Origin: Halarcobacter anaerophilus
GTDB taxonomy: Bacteria > Campylobacterota > Campylobacteria > Campylobacterales > Arcobacteraceae
Assembly (NCBI RefSeq): GCF_006459125.1
Contig: NZ_CP041070.1
Span: forward strand, 1,674,001-1,738,000
DNA length: 64,000 bases
Direction of reading: 5' to 3'
A program made the position numbers and the translations under genes. Below the pieces are notes generated by a model, which did no database searches, was not told where the DNA came from, and worked only from the letters and a program-made list of their open reading frames with translations. The first letter of the stretch is position 1. Every line of letters begins with the position of its first letter. Of the stretch, positions 35,000 to 43,663 are shown piece by piece.

Positions 35000-36178
35000 A
35001 TGAAACTACAAAAAATAAAAGCTCTTACAAATGAATATTTAGAGTCTATAGGTTTTGTCTGGCATACGGATGAAGATAATAGTTCATATGTAGCAAACGA
35101 GATTATTCAAATTAGTGAAGATGAAGCAAATGCCTATTACGAAGCTGCAAATGAGCTTTATGATATGTTTTGTGAAGCAGGAGATTATGTAATTGAAAAT
35201 GACCTTTTCCATGAAATAAATATCCCTTTTAATCTAGTCGAAGTTATAAAAGAGTCTTGGGAAAACGACGTTCATTGGCATCTTTACTCAAGATTTGATT
35301 TGGCAGGCGGAATTGACGGAAAACCTATAAAACTTATTGAGTTTAATGCAGATACTCCAACCTCTTTATTTGAAACTGGAATTATTCAATGGGCTATGTT
35401 AAAAGCAAACAATATGGAAGATGCAAGTCAATTTAACAATCTATATGAAGCTTTAAAAGACAACTTCAAAAGAATTATTACTTTAGATACGGAAGTTGAC
35501 AAGTTTGAAGAGTATTACTCAAAACTAAACTGGAAAATACTCTTTTCTTCAATTTCAAGTTCAAGTGAAGATATAAATACCACAAAACTTCTACAACATA
35601 TTGCAACAGAAGCTGGATTTAATACGGATTTTGAGTATATTGAAAATGTACAGTTTAGTGATGAAGGTATTTTTAAAGGTGATGAAAATTTTGAATTTTG
35701 GTTTAAACTAATTCCTTGGGAAGATATTGCAATCGATGAAAGCGAATTGGCTTTGCTTTTAACTGAAATAGTAAAAAACAAAAAAGCGATTATCTTCAAT
35801 CCTGCATATACTTTGATGTTCCAATCAAAAGGATTTATGAAAATACTTTGGGATTTATATCCAAATCATCCCCTACTTTTAGAGACTTCATTCTCTCCTT
35901 TAGAGGGTAAAAAGCAAGTTGAAAAAAGATGTTTCGGAAGAGAAGGAGCAAATACTAAAATCATAAATCCTGACGGCTCTATTGATGTTGAAACAAAAGG
36001 TGAATATGAAGGGCATAAAGCTGTTTATCAAGAGTATGTAGAACTTCCAAAAGATGAAAAAGGAAACTCATATCAAGCAGGTGTTTTTTACGCTTATGAA
36101 GGGTGCGGTTTAGGATTTAGAAGAGGCGGAAAAATTTTAAACAATATGTCGAAATTTGTAGGGCATATTATAAAGTAA
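35000..36178 (+). CDS. Glutathionylspermidine synthase family protein (ATP-grasp)
   Basis: 392 aa. The Gsp-synthase ATP-grasp family is recognised by HLYSRFDLAGGIDGKPIKLIEFNADTPTSLFE-type sequence, SFSPLEGKKQVEKRCFGREG and a C-terminal GFRRGGKI. No amidase domain is fused, unlike E. coli Gsp. It may ligate an amine or peptide to another molecule; the substrate is unknown. Starts 4 nt after the UPF0323 gene, so the two are co-expressed. Confidence 0.83.
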   Translation: MKLQKIKALTNEYLESIGFVWHTDEDNSSYVANEIIQISEDEANAYYEAANELYDMFCEAGDYVIENDLFHEINIPFNLVEVIKESWENDVHWHLYSRFDLAGGIDGKPIKLIEFNADTPTSLFETGIIQWAMLKANNMEDASQFNNLYEALKDNFKRIITLDTEVDKFEEYYSKLNWKILFSSISSSSEDINTTKLLQHIATEAGFNTDFEYIENVQFSDEGIFKGDENFEFWFKLIPWEDIAIDESELALLLTEIVKNKKAIIFNPAYTLMFQSKGFMKILWDLYPNHPLLLETSFSPLEGKKQVEKRCFGREGANTKIINPDGSIDVETKGEYEGHKAVYQEYVELPKDEKGNSYQAGVFYAYEGCGLGFRRGGKILNNMSKFVGHIIK

Positions 36179-36201
36179 CTAAAAGTTTTTACTTTTAGTT
36201 A
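36176..36201. terminator. Bidirectional A/T-rich terminator
   Basis: 11-bp stem TAACTAAAAGT/ACTTTTAGTTA with a T4 loop between convergent genes; it includes both stop codons or their edges. Confidence 0.5.
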
Positions 36202-37154
36202 CTAAAACTTTCATAACTTTTTATATATTCATCCATCAAATCAAATTTTAAATTGTGTTCAAACTCCAGTTTTAAATCCATTAGAATAATATCTTTTAAA
36301 TCAAATTTTTGAAGTTTTACGAAATCTTTTGAAGTAGTTACTATCGTGTAATCTTTATATTTCTCTTTTATAGTTTCCAACTCTTCTTTAGTAAAATCAT
36401 GATGATCTTCAAAAGCTTCCATTTTGGTTCCTTTAGGTAAAAACTCCAAAACTCTTTTGGGTTTTGAAATGGCTGTCAAAAAAAGCAGTTTCAAAGGCAA
36501 TACGTTTATTATCTCATCATCTTTTACAAAAGTAACAACCCGTCTGAAATCAACTCCCTCTTTTAGCTCCAAATCAGCAAAAGAGTAAGCCATCTTAGGT
36601 TCTCTGTAACCGCCGCTTGGCAGACAAAAAATATTCGTAGGCTCTATTTTGGGACGAATTAAAATATCAAATTTTTTTATATCGTATTTTGAAAAACCGT
36701 CATCCAAAAAAACTATTTTGCAGCCTAATTCTTTTGCTTTTAAAATAGCTTTTTTTCTATCTTCACTTACTATAACAGTGGCATTTGGCAAAGCTTTGGA
36801 TAAAAGCATTGCTTCATCACCGCTTGTTTTTACGTCTTCTAAAATTTTTCCCTTTTGAGAGATTACAAAAAGCCCTTTTGACTCTCTTGCGTATCCTCTT
36901 AAAATAACCGCTACATTTTCGTATTTTCTTGCAAGTTCTATAGTAAGCGGTGTTTTCCCGCTTCCTCCTACAATAATATTTCCAACGGATATCACGGGTA
37001 TTCCAAAGTCAATCTGTTTTGCACTTGCTCTTTTTAAAGCAATTACAAGCATATATACAAAAGTCAGCGGTAATAAAATAAAAGAGATAACTCTTTGAAA
37101 GAAGTTAGGGTAGAAGAGATAATCTTCAACCCATAAAAAGATTTTTTGCTTCAA
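36195..37154 (-). CDS. lpxK: Tetraacyldisaccharide 4'-kinase
   Basis: 319 aa. N-terminal membrane anchor (about 20-40), P-loop VGGSGKTP at 62-69, FLDDGFSKYDI (catalytic Asp region) and DHHDFT. Adds the 4'-phosphate to lipid A precursor on the inner membrane. Last gene of an operon with an aminotransferase and small proteins; 3 nt from degT. Confidence 0.92.
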   Translation of the reverse strand: MKQKIFLWVEDYLFYPNFFQRVISFILLPLTFVYMLVIALKRASAKQIDFGIPVISVGNIIVGGSGKTPLTIELARKYENVAVILRGYARESKGLFVISQKGKILEDVKTSGDEAMLLSKALPNATVIVSEDRKKAILKAKELGCKIVFLDDGFSKYDIKKFDILIRPKIEPTNIFCLPSGGYREPKMAYSFADLELKEGVDFRRVVTFVKDDEIINVLPLKLLFLTAISKPKRVLEFLPKGTKMEAFEDHHDFTKEELETIKEKYKDYTIVTTSKDFVKLQKFDLKDIILMDLKLEFEHNLKFDLMDEYIKSYESFSN

Positions 37155-37157
37155 ATG

Positions 37158-38294
37158 TTAAACCCATTCAGAAGCTATTTCTATAATTTGGTCACAAATG
37201 TAATTTGCTTCTTCATCTGTAAGTCCCGGATACATAGGTATTGATAAAATTTGTTGATATGATGTTAAGGCAGAACTAAACTCCGTAATTTTGATAGAGT
37301 ATTTATTTTTATAGTATGATAAAAGATGTAAAGGAATATAGTTAAGCCCCGTTGCTATTCCTTTCTCTTTTAAAGCTCTTGCAAAAGCATCTCTGTTTCT
37401 TGAGATTTTGATAATAAACTGTGTAAAGATATGTTCATCTTTATGAGAAGGTATTGTTACGTGTTTAATACCCGATAATCTATCTTTATAAATTTTTGCA
37501 ATCTCTTTTCTTCTTTTTATAAACTTGTTTGTTTTTTTAAGCTGTGCAAGTGAAAAAGCCGCATCAAGTTCCGAAATATCATATTTATGTCCGATATCAA
37601 CAACGTCATAAATATAATCCAAGTTCCCAAAATCATCGTATGTAGTAGTAATTGCATGAGTTCTAAGAAGTTTTGCACGATCTGCAATCTCTTCGTTGTT
37701 TGTTACTATAATACCTGATCTACTAACTGAATACTTACCGTTTGAAGGGTTTGTAGAGAAAATAGTCATATCAGCTCTTAAGCTTCCTACGGTCTCATCA
37801 TTATATGTAACTCCAAGTGCACAAGTAGCATCTTCAATAAGAATAATCCCGTATTTTTCCGCAATATCGTAAATTCTGTCTAAATCAGGTGTTTGCCCTG
37901 CTACAAAAGTTATGATTGCACCTCTTAATTTTTTTGTTTTATTTTCAGCCAAAGCCTTTTCAAACTTATTTACGTCAATATTCATATCATCTGTATTTAT
38001 ATCAATAAAAATAGGCTCCGCATCAAAGTGTCTTACAACTTCGGGAACATTTACAAAAGAGTTAACAGACATTAGAATTTTATCACCTCTTTTAAGCTTA
38101 ATAGCACTTAAAGCAAGATGAATAGCAGATGTTGCATTGCAAGTGGCAACTGCATATTTTGCACCGACAAAATTTGCCATATTTTCTTCAAATTCTATTA
38201 CTTTGTTTTCATCTTTATTAAGCTCCAATACAGACTTAATCTGACTTAACTCTTCTTCTCCAATTGATGATTGATAAAAAGGTATCTCTTTCAT
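37158..38294 (-). CDS. DegT/DnrJ/EryC1/StrS aminotransferase
   Basis: 378 aa PLP sugar-aminotransferase fold. ATCNATSAIHLAL, IEDATCALGV (D165) and MTIFSTNPSNGKYSVSRSGI with catalytic K187. The usual K-x6-GEGG block is changed here (SVSRSG, with two extra residues before the lysine), so it is a divergent member. Downstream lpxK suggests a surface-glycan or lipid A role (inference, such as a GnnB-like amino-sugar step). Its ATG overlaps the stop of a 34-aa ORF. Confidence 0.87.
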   Translation of the reverse strand: MKEIPFYQSSIGEEELSQIKSVLELNKDENKVIEFEENMANFVGAKYAVATCNATSAIHLALSAIKLKRGDKILMSVNSFVNVPEVVRHFDAEPIFIDINTDDMNIDVNKFEKALAENKTKKLRGAIITFVAGQTPDLDRIYDIAEKYGIILIEDATCALGVTYNDETVGSLRADMTIFSTNPSNGKYSVSRSGIIVTNNEEIADRAKLLRTHAITTTYDDFGNLDYIYDVVDIGHKYDISELDAAFSLAQLKKTNKFIKRRKEIAKIYKDRLSGIKHVTIPSHKDEHIFTQFIIKISRNRDAFARALKEKGIATGLNYIPLHLLSYYKNKYSIKITEFSSALTSYQQILSIPMYPGLTDEEANYICDQIIEIASEWV

Positions 38295-38395
38295 ATGTTA
38301 ACTCCATCTATTGTAAATCTATCTAATTTTGTTTTTTCTAACTCGTTTTTTAAAAATTGTTGTAACTGTTTTTTTATATTTTCCCAATTAATCAT
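38291..38395 (-). CDS. 34-aa ORF translationally coupled to the aminotransferase gene
   Basis: Starts MINWENIKKQLQQF and ends in TGA overlapping the degT ATG (ATATGA). AAGGAT lies at good spacing before its ATG. It is a short charged amphipathic helix. Too short for default gene callers. It may be a leader peptide that opens the aminotransferase start, or a microprotein. Confidence 0.45.
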   Translation of the reverse strand: MINWENIKKQLQQFLKNELEKTKLDRFTIDGVNI

Positions 38396-38436
38396 GCTTT
38401 TATCCTTTATTTTGGGCTAAACCTTATAATTATATT

Positions 38437-38646
38437 TTAATCTTCCTTTGTTTTTTCATAAATTTCATCTAAAAATAACGAAGTAGTTTCTTTTATTTTG
38501 CTTTTTCTTAATAAAAGCCTCTCTTTTATAGCAATTAGCTCATCTAACTGAAAATATTCTAAATAGTTTGGATTAATTTCAACAGCGTCTTCACCGTTTA
38601 CTGAAATCAGCTCTTTTATCTCTTCTATTAGCTCTTCTTTTTCCAT
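38437..38646 (-). CDS. Hypothetical acidic helical protein, 69 aa
   Basis: Mostly helical (EELIEEIKELI, DELIAIKERLLLRKSKIK), no signal peptide. It abuts the BFD-like gene stop and precedes the 34-aa ORF, so it is in the same operon. Not recognised, but seems conserved-like with sensible codon use. Confidence 0.65.
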   Translation of the reverse strand: MEKEELIEEIKELISVNGEDAVEINPNYLEYFQLDELIAIKERLLLRKSKIKETTSLFLDEIYEKTKED

Positions 38647-38874
38647 CTATTTCTCAAACTTTTTTACAATCTGTTCTAAATATAATTCCATTTTTTCTAC
38701 ACCTATATCTTTCTCTTTGCTTTGGCAACATTTACAACATGTTCCCGCATCCGTCGATTCTCCGATTTTTTCAATAGAATCGGCATTTTTCTCTTTTATA
38801 GAGTAAATTATTTCTCCTAATGTCACATTTCTGCACTTACACACTACATAAGAGTGGGGAAATTTTCTCGCCAT
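38647..38874 (-). CDS. BFD-like [2Fe-2S] small protein
   Basis: 75 aa. VCKCRNVTLGEI (C12, C14) and GTCCKCCQSK (C46, C47, C49, C50) fit the BFD CxC-x(n)-CxxC cluster site, with two extra cysteines. BFD proteins mobilise iron from bacterioferritin; no ferritin gene is nearby, so the partner is unknown. Five bases after the DjlA-like gene on the same strand. Confidence 0.8.
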   Translation of the reverse strand: MARKFPHSYVVCKCRNVTLGEIIYSIKEKNADSIEKIGESTDAGTCCKCCQSKEKDIGVEKMELYLEQIVKKFEK

Positions 38875-38879
38875 CTATT

Positions 38880-39638
38880 TTATATACCTTTGCTTTTTTT
38901 AATAAGTTCATAAGCCTCATTTATCTCTTGAAGTTTTTTAGTAGCTTGTTCAATAATATCTTCAGAAGCTCCCTGCCCCGCAACAATATCCGGATGATGC
39001 TGTTTTACCAATTTTCTATAATTTTTCTTTAAAGTATTACTGTCATCAGTCGGATTTGATTCTAAGATTTCATAAGCTTTTTCCAAAGATAAAGCTTGAT
39101 TTGCTTTTTGTTCTCTGTAAAAATTTTCAAATTTATTTACAAGATTTTCAAAATCGGCTTTTTTGATTTGTAATGCAGTTGCTATATCTTCCGCAATCAT
39201 AAATTCAGTCTGAGAAAACTCTTGATCAATATATGCCAAGTTTAGAAGATATTCCAATATTTTAACACGTTTTGCATAGTCATGTTTTGTTATTTTATAC
39301 AGCTTTTCACAGATAAGAATAGTATTGTCAAAACTCTCTTTCTCTTTTTTATAAATCTCTTTTAACTTTTCTCTAATCTCTTCACTATTTTCAAAATGTT
39401 GTGAAATATCTGTAAAAGTGTGTTTTAACATCTGAGCTTCAAGCTCACTAACTTGCCCGTCAGCTTTTGCAACTTTTGCCATAAGTGCAATTAAAAGACC
39501 AGCTTCATGGTTCATTAAATCCCCGTCAAACTTCTCTTTTATATCAAGCTTGATATTTTCAAACTTTTCTGTTTTGTAGCCTCTTGCAATAAAATAAAGT
39601 ATAACCCCGATAATAAGTAAAACTATAAGTTTCATCAT
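38880..39638 (-). CDS. DjlA-like membrane co-chaperone (TerB + J domain)
   Basis: 252 aa. N-terminal membrane helix (about 3-17), a TerB-like helical region (ALMAKVAKADGQVSELEAQ, residues about 50-165) and a C-terminal J domain with YRKLVKQHHPD (HPD motif). This is the DjlA arrangement. It would stimulate DnaK at the membrane. First gene of the operon leading to lpxK. Confidence 0.87.
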   Translation of the reverse strand: MMKLIVLLIIGVILYFIARGYKTEKFENIKLDIKEKFDGDLMNHEAGLLIALMAKVAKADGQVSELEAQMLKHTFTDISQHFENSEEIREKLKEIYKKEKESFDNTILICEKLYKITKHDYAKRVKILEYLLNLAYIDQEFSQTEFMIAEDIATALQIKKADFENLVNKFENFYREQKANQALSLEKAYEILESNPTDDSNTLKKNYRKLVKQHHPDIVAGQGASEDIIEQATKKLQEINEAYELIKKSKGI

Positions 39639-39705
39639 AATCCTTTAAAAATAATGGCAAGATTTTAACAAAGTTTTAATAAGTCCGAGTTTACAAAACC
39701 TTATA

Positions 39706-40497
39706 CTAATGATTATCTTTAAATACCTTCCAAGCAGAGATAAGCAAGATAACACCTAAAATAATAGAAATATATTCAGAATTTACAAAACTTAACAACA
39801 TAGATCCTACTGCTGCTCCAACTAAAGAGCCGACAATCATAAATGTAAAAAATTTCTTTTCAATCATAATCTCTTGAAACTGTTCACTTTTTGAATATCT
39901 AAAAAAAGCCATAAGCATGGTCGGCAGACTGATACAAAGAGAAATACTACCTGCAAGTTTGGGATCAAGTCCAAATAGCAAAATTAGAGTGGGAAGTATA
40001 AACTCGCCACCTGCTACACCTAAAACAGCAGCAATAATTCCAATTAAAATACCTGAAATAATACCCGATAGAAACAGTATAATTTTATTTTCAAACAGAG
40101 GTTTACTTGAAGTTAAATAATCATGCCCTAAAAGCATTGAAAAAGCTAAAACTATTAAAAGTATAAATATTATCTTATTTAAAATTTCTTGTTTTATTTT
40201 CAAGGCATAATTTGCACCGACGTACGCTCCGAACAAACTTCCTAAAAGAATATTGATTATAATAAAAAAGTGAGGAACTATTTCATCAAAACTTATTGTA
40301 TAACTTCTGAAAAAAAGAGAGAAAACAACAACAGCTAAAGAAACAATTTTATTTATAATAATTGCATTTAAAGTAGCAAATTTAAAAAAACCGACTAAAA
40401 TAGGAAGCCTGAATTCTGCACCGCCTAAACCTATTAATCCTCCTAAAGAAGCAACTAAACCACCACTTAGAAATGAATAAAAATTTTTATTCTTCAA
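39706..40497 (-). CDS. TauE/SafE-family permease
   Basis: 263 aa with about eight hydrophobic segments; LGGLIGLGGAEFRLPIL and the inverted-repeat partner AVLGVAGGEFILPTLI are the TauE/SafE (TSUP) signature. Likely an exporter of sulfite, sulfonates or a similar anion; the substrate is not evident. Monocistronic, with an inverted repeat in its upstream region. Confidence 0.85.
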   Translation of the reverse strand: MKNKNFYSFLSGGLVASLGGLIGLGGAEFRLPILVGFFKFATLNAIIINKIVSLAVVVFSLFFRSYTISFDEIVPHFFIIINILLGSLFGAYVGANYALKIKQEILNKIIFILLIVLAFSMLLGHDYLTSSKPLFENKIILFLSGIISGILIGIIAAVLGVAGGEFILPTLILLFGLDPKLAGSISLCISLPTMLMAFFRYSKSEQFQEIMIEKKFFTFMIVGSLVGAAVGSMLLSFVNSEYISIILGVILLISAWKVFKDNH

Positions 40498-40506
40498 AAT
40501 ATAAAC

Positions 40507-40535
40507 CTTTAAAATATAATTTTCTTATTTTAAAG
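40507..40535. repeat. Inverted repeat upstream of the TauE/SafE gene
   Basis: CTTTAAAATA (40507-40516) and TATTTTAAAG (40526-40535), 9-base spacer, in the 5' leader of the permease gene. A possible operator or RNA hairpin. Confidence 0.45.
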
Positions 40536-40664
40536 TTTATCAAAGATGCATTTCTTATTCCTCTAAAATATAGAAAAATTTAAAAACACAATTTTCCAAG
40601 CTAACTGATTTTTTAACAAAAATTAGGTAGAATCACTACTTTTAAAACAAACTTGGAGATGTAT

Positions 40665-41078
40665 ATGTTTGGAATGGGTTTTATGGAAATACTTTTAATT
40701 GCGATTGTGGCAATTATTGCGTTGGGTCCTGAAAAACTACCTACTGCTATGGTAGAAATTGCAAAGTTTTTAAAGAAGTTTAAATCAGGTATTGAAGATG
40801 CAAAATCTACATTGGATAATGAACTCAATGTCTCGGAAATGAAAGAAGAGGCAGCTAAATACAAAGCTCAAATTGAAGAAGCAAAATCTACTTTAAACTT
40901 AAAAGAAAATCTTGATTTGGGATTAAATGATATTATAAACGAAGATATGAAGAAGCCTGAAAAAGCTGATGATAATAAAGAAAAAGTATCATTAAAAGAA
41001 CCGAAAAAAAAGAAAAACAAAGAGAAGGCTTTGGAAAAAGAGAATGAAGATTTAGAAAAAACTGAGGAAATGAAATAA
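40665..41078 (+). CDS. tatB: Sec-independent protein translocase subunit TatB
   Basis: 137 aa. N-terminal helix GFMEILLIAIVAIIALGPEKLPTA with the FG...LGPEKLP pattern of TatB, then an amphipathic helix and a K/E-rich tail. I choose ATG 40665 with GGAG six bases upstream; two earlier in-frame starts overlap that site. Recognises twin-arginine precursors with TatC. tatC overlaps by 1 nt. No tatA is in the window. Confidence 0.92.
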   Translation: MFGMGFMEILLIAIVAIIALGPEKLPTAMVEIAKFLKKFKSGIEDAKSTLDNELNVSEMKEEAAKYKAQIEEAKSTLNLKENLDLGLNDIINEDMKKPEKADDNKEKVSLKEPKKKKNKEKALEKENEDLEKTEEMK

Positions 41079-41809
41079 TGTTTGAAGAGTTAAAACCGCA
41101 CATTGCAGATCTTAGAAAAAGACTTATTAATTCTGCTATTTGTTTAATTATTGCATTTTTTGCTTGTTTTACATTTTATGAACCGATTCTAACTTGGATG
41201 ATGGTACCTGTTGAGGCTGTTCTTCCTCCAAATTCTCATATGGTTGCAGTTGAGATTCAAGAAACATTTTTCACGGCATTAAAAGTTGCTTTTTTCTCGG
41301 GATTTATAGTTTCGCTTCCCGTTATATTTTGGCAAATGTGGCTGTTTTTGGCTCCGGGACTTTATGAACATGAAAAGAAACTCGTGATTCCTTTTGTATT
41401 TTTTGCTACATTGATGTTTTTATCGGGTGCAGCTTTTGCTTATTGGGTAGTTGTTCCTTTCGGATTTGAATTTCTAATCAATTTTGGTTCTGCTGTTGTA
41501 ACCGTGTTGCCTAGTATCGGTAAATATGTTGGATTTTTCACTAAACTTTTATTTGGTTTCGGTGTTGCTTTTGAACTTCCCGTTATAACATTTTTCTTGG
41601 CAAAAATAGGTCTTGTAGATGATAGAATGTTAAAAGACTTTTTTAAATATGCAGTTGTTTTAATTTTTATTTTTGCTGCACTTTTAACTCCGCCTGATGT
41701 TTTAACACAATTTTTAATGGCAGGTCCTCTTATTTTACTATATCTTGTATCTATTTATATAGCAAAAATTTTCAATCCTGCAACAGTTGAAGAAGAAGAG
41801 GAGGAGTAG
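41078..41809 (+). CDS. tatC: Sec-independent protein translocase subunit TatC
   Basis: 243 aa, six membrane helices. KPHIADLRKRLINSA, PGLYEHEKKLV, GFGVAFELPVITFF and LLTPPDVLTQ are TatC hallmarks. Binds signal peptides of folded Tat substrates. Overlaps tatB by 1 nt; acidic tail ends in five glutamates near the queA start. Confidence 0.95.
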   Translation: MFEELKPHIADLRKRLINSAICLIIAFFACFTFYEPILTWMMVPVEAVLPPNSHMVAVEIQETFFTALKVAFFSGFIVSLPVIFWQMWLFLAPGLYEHEKKLVIPFVFFATLMFLSGAAFAYWVVVPFGFEFLINFGSAVVTVLPSIGKYVGFFTKLLFGFGVAFELPVITFFLAKIGLVDDRMLKDFFKYAVVLIFIFAALLTPPDVLTQFLMAGPLILLYLVSIYIAKIFNPATVEEEEEE

Positions 41810-41816
41810 CAGGAAA

Positions 41817-42842
41817 ATGCAGCTTGACCCTCTTAAGACTTCTAGCTATGATTATACTCTTCCAAAAGAGCTCATAGCTACCCATCCGGTATATCCCGCA
41901 GATAGTGCAAAACTTTTGGTTTACGACAGGAAAAAAGATAAAATCATCCATACAACCTTTAAAGATCTTTATGATTTTATTCCAAAAGATGCCTCAATAT
42001 TTTTAAATGATACAAAAGTTATAAAAGCCAGAATTTACGGAAATAAAGATTCAGGCGGTAAAGTCGAACTTTTATTTAACAAACCTCTTTTTATGGATAG
42101 ATATTTAGTAATGATTAGAGGGAAAGTAAGAGTCGGCACAAAAATCTTTTTTGAAAATAATCTAAATGCCGAAGTTTTGGAAGTAAATGAAGACGGAAGC
42201 AGAGTCGTAAACTTTTTTAAAGATGACGAAAAACTTGACTTTTTATCATTAGTTGAAATTTTAAACAAAATAGGACATCTTCCTCTTCCTCCTTATATGA
42301 ACAGAGAAGATGAAGAGAAAGACAATCAAGATTATCAAACACTTTTTGCAAAAAATTACGGTGCAGTTGCGGCTCCTACGGCATCTTTACACTTTACAGA
42401 AGAGTTACTTGAAAAAATAAATAAGAACTTTCCCGTAAACTATTTAACTTTGCATGTGGGAGCAGGTACTTTTAAACCTGTTGATGTAGAAGAGATATTA
42501 TCTCATCCTATGCACAGCGAATACTTTGAAATAGATGCAAAAGCAAAAAAGGCTTTAGATGAAGCCAAAAAAGTTTTAGCAGTAGGAACAACCGTAACAA
42601 GAACGGTGGAATATTATGCAAGAACAAACAAAATACAAGGTGAGTGCGATCTTTTTTTAAATCCGCTGAATAAACCAATCAAAGTAGATTATCTGCTTAC
42701 GAATTTTCATTTGCCAAAATCGACTCTTATTATGCTTATTGCTTCATTTATAGGACTTGAAAAGACTTTAGAAGTTTATAATGAAGCTATTAAACAAAAA
42801 TATAGATTCTTCTCTTACGGCGATGGAATGTTAATTTTATAA
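41817..42842 (+). CDS. queA: S-adenosylmethionine:tRNA ribosyltransferase-isomerase
   Basis: 341 aa. LKTSSYDYTLPKELIATHP, FLNDTKVIKARI, YGAVAAPTASLHFT, LHVGAGTFKPV and TNFHLPKSTLIMLI define QueA, which makes epoxyqueuosine in the tRNA wobble base. I place the start at ATG 41817 after AGGA; an open frame runs 10 codons into tatC but lacks family sequence. Follows tatC by 7 nt. Confidence 0.93.
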   Translation: MQLDPLKTSSYDYTLPKELIATHPVYPADSAKLLVYDRKKDKIIHTTFKDLYDFIPKDASIFLNDTKVIKARIYGNKDSGGKVELLFNKPLFMDRYLVMIRGKVRVGTKIFFENNLNAEVLEVNEDGSRVVNFFKDDEKLDFLSLVEILNKIGHLPLPPYMNREDEEKDNQDYQTLFAKNYGAVAAPTASLHFTEELLEKINKNFPVNYLTLHVGAGTFKPVDVEEILSHPMHSEYFEIDAKAKKALDEAKKVLAVGTTVTRTVEYYARTNKIQGECDLFLNPLNKPIKVDYLLTNFHLPKSTLIMLIASFIGLEKTLEVYNEAIKQKYRFFSYGDGMLIL

Positions 42843-42852
42843 AAGGAAAACT

Positions 42853-43590
42853 ATGCCATATTATGTACTATTTGACACAGAAACAACAGGAAATCAAGAT
42901 GATGACAAAGTGATTCAATTTGGAGCTATGATTGTATCTCAAAACGGAGAAGTTGAAGCTTACGACGAACTTTGTTCTACAGATGTGGAAATAAAACTTG
43001 AAGCCATGGAAGTGCATAATATCACACCTGATTTACTTATAGGAAAACCAAAAGCGACAGAGACTTCATTTTATAAAAGATTAGAAGAGTTAAATTCAAA
43101 TGAAAACTATCTTATTGCCCATAATATAAATTTTGATATGTCAATGATAGAAAAAGAGGGATTTGTAAACTCTTATCAAATAATCGATACCTTAAGATGC
43201 GCAAAACATCTTTTTCCTCAAATGCCCTACCATAGACTTCAATATTTAAGATATGCTTTAGAGCTTTATAAAAAAGAGCAAAAAGAGGCGGAAAAATACA
43301 ATATCACTATAAAAGCCCATGATGCTATAGGGGACGTACTTGTTATGAAACTCTTTTTATCAAAACTTGTAACTAAATGCAGAGAAATTTATCCTGATTA
43401 TAATCCAATGGAAAAACTTGTGGATTTGACAAAAACTCCTGTTTTAATTAAAACATTTAGATTTGGAAAATACAAAAACAAAGAGATTGCCGAAGTTGCA
43501 AAAGAAGATCCCTCGTATTTAAACTGGATGAGAACAAATATGGATTTAGACGAAGATTTAAAATATACTTTAGATAAAGTTCTGGCTTAG
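42853..43590 (+). CDS. DnaQ-like 3'-5' exonuclease with ExoX-like C-terminal domain
   Basis: 245 aa. Exonuclease motif I VLFDTETTG (D8, E10), motif II LIAHNINFDMSMIE, motif III HDAIGDVLVMKLF. The C-terminal 50 residues (FRFGKYKNKEIAEVAKEDPSYLNWM) match the ExoX-like/DUF3820 small domain. Follows queA by 10 nt and is probably in the same operon. It is a repair or processing nuclease; substrate unknown. Confidence 0.87.
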   Translation: MPYYVLFDTETTGNQDDDKVIQFGAMIVSQNGEVEAYDELCSTDVEIKLEAMEVHNITPDLLIGKPKATETSFYKRLEELNSNENYLIAHNINFDMSMIEKEGFVNSYQIIDTLRCAKHLFPQMPYHRLQYLRYALELYKKEQKEAEKYNITIKAHDAIGDVLVMKLFLSKLVTKCREIYPDYNPMEKLVDLTKTPVLIKTFRFGKYKNKEIAEVAKEDPSYLNWMRTNMDLDEDLKYTLDKVLA

Positions 43591-43663
43591 AGTTAATAGT
43601 TACATAAAAATCTCATCTAAATTTCACTATAATTTTGCAATAAATTTATTTTAAAGGTTAATA

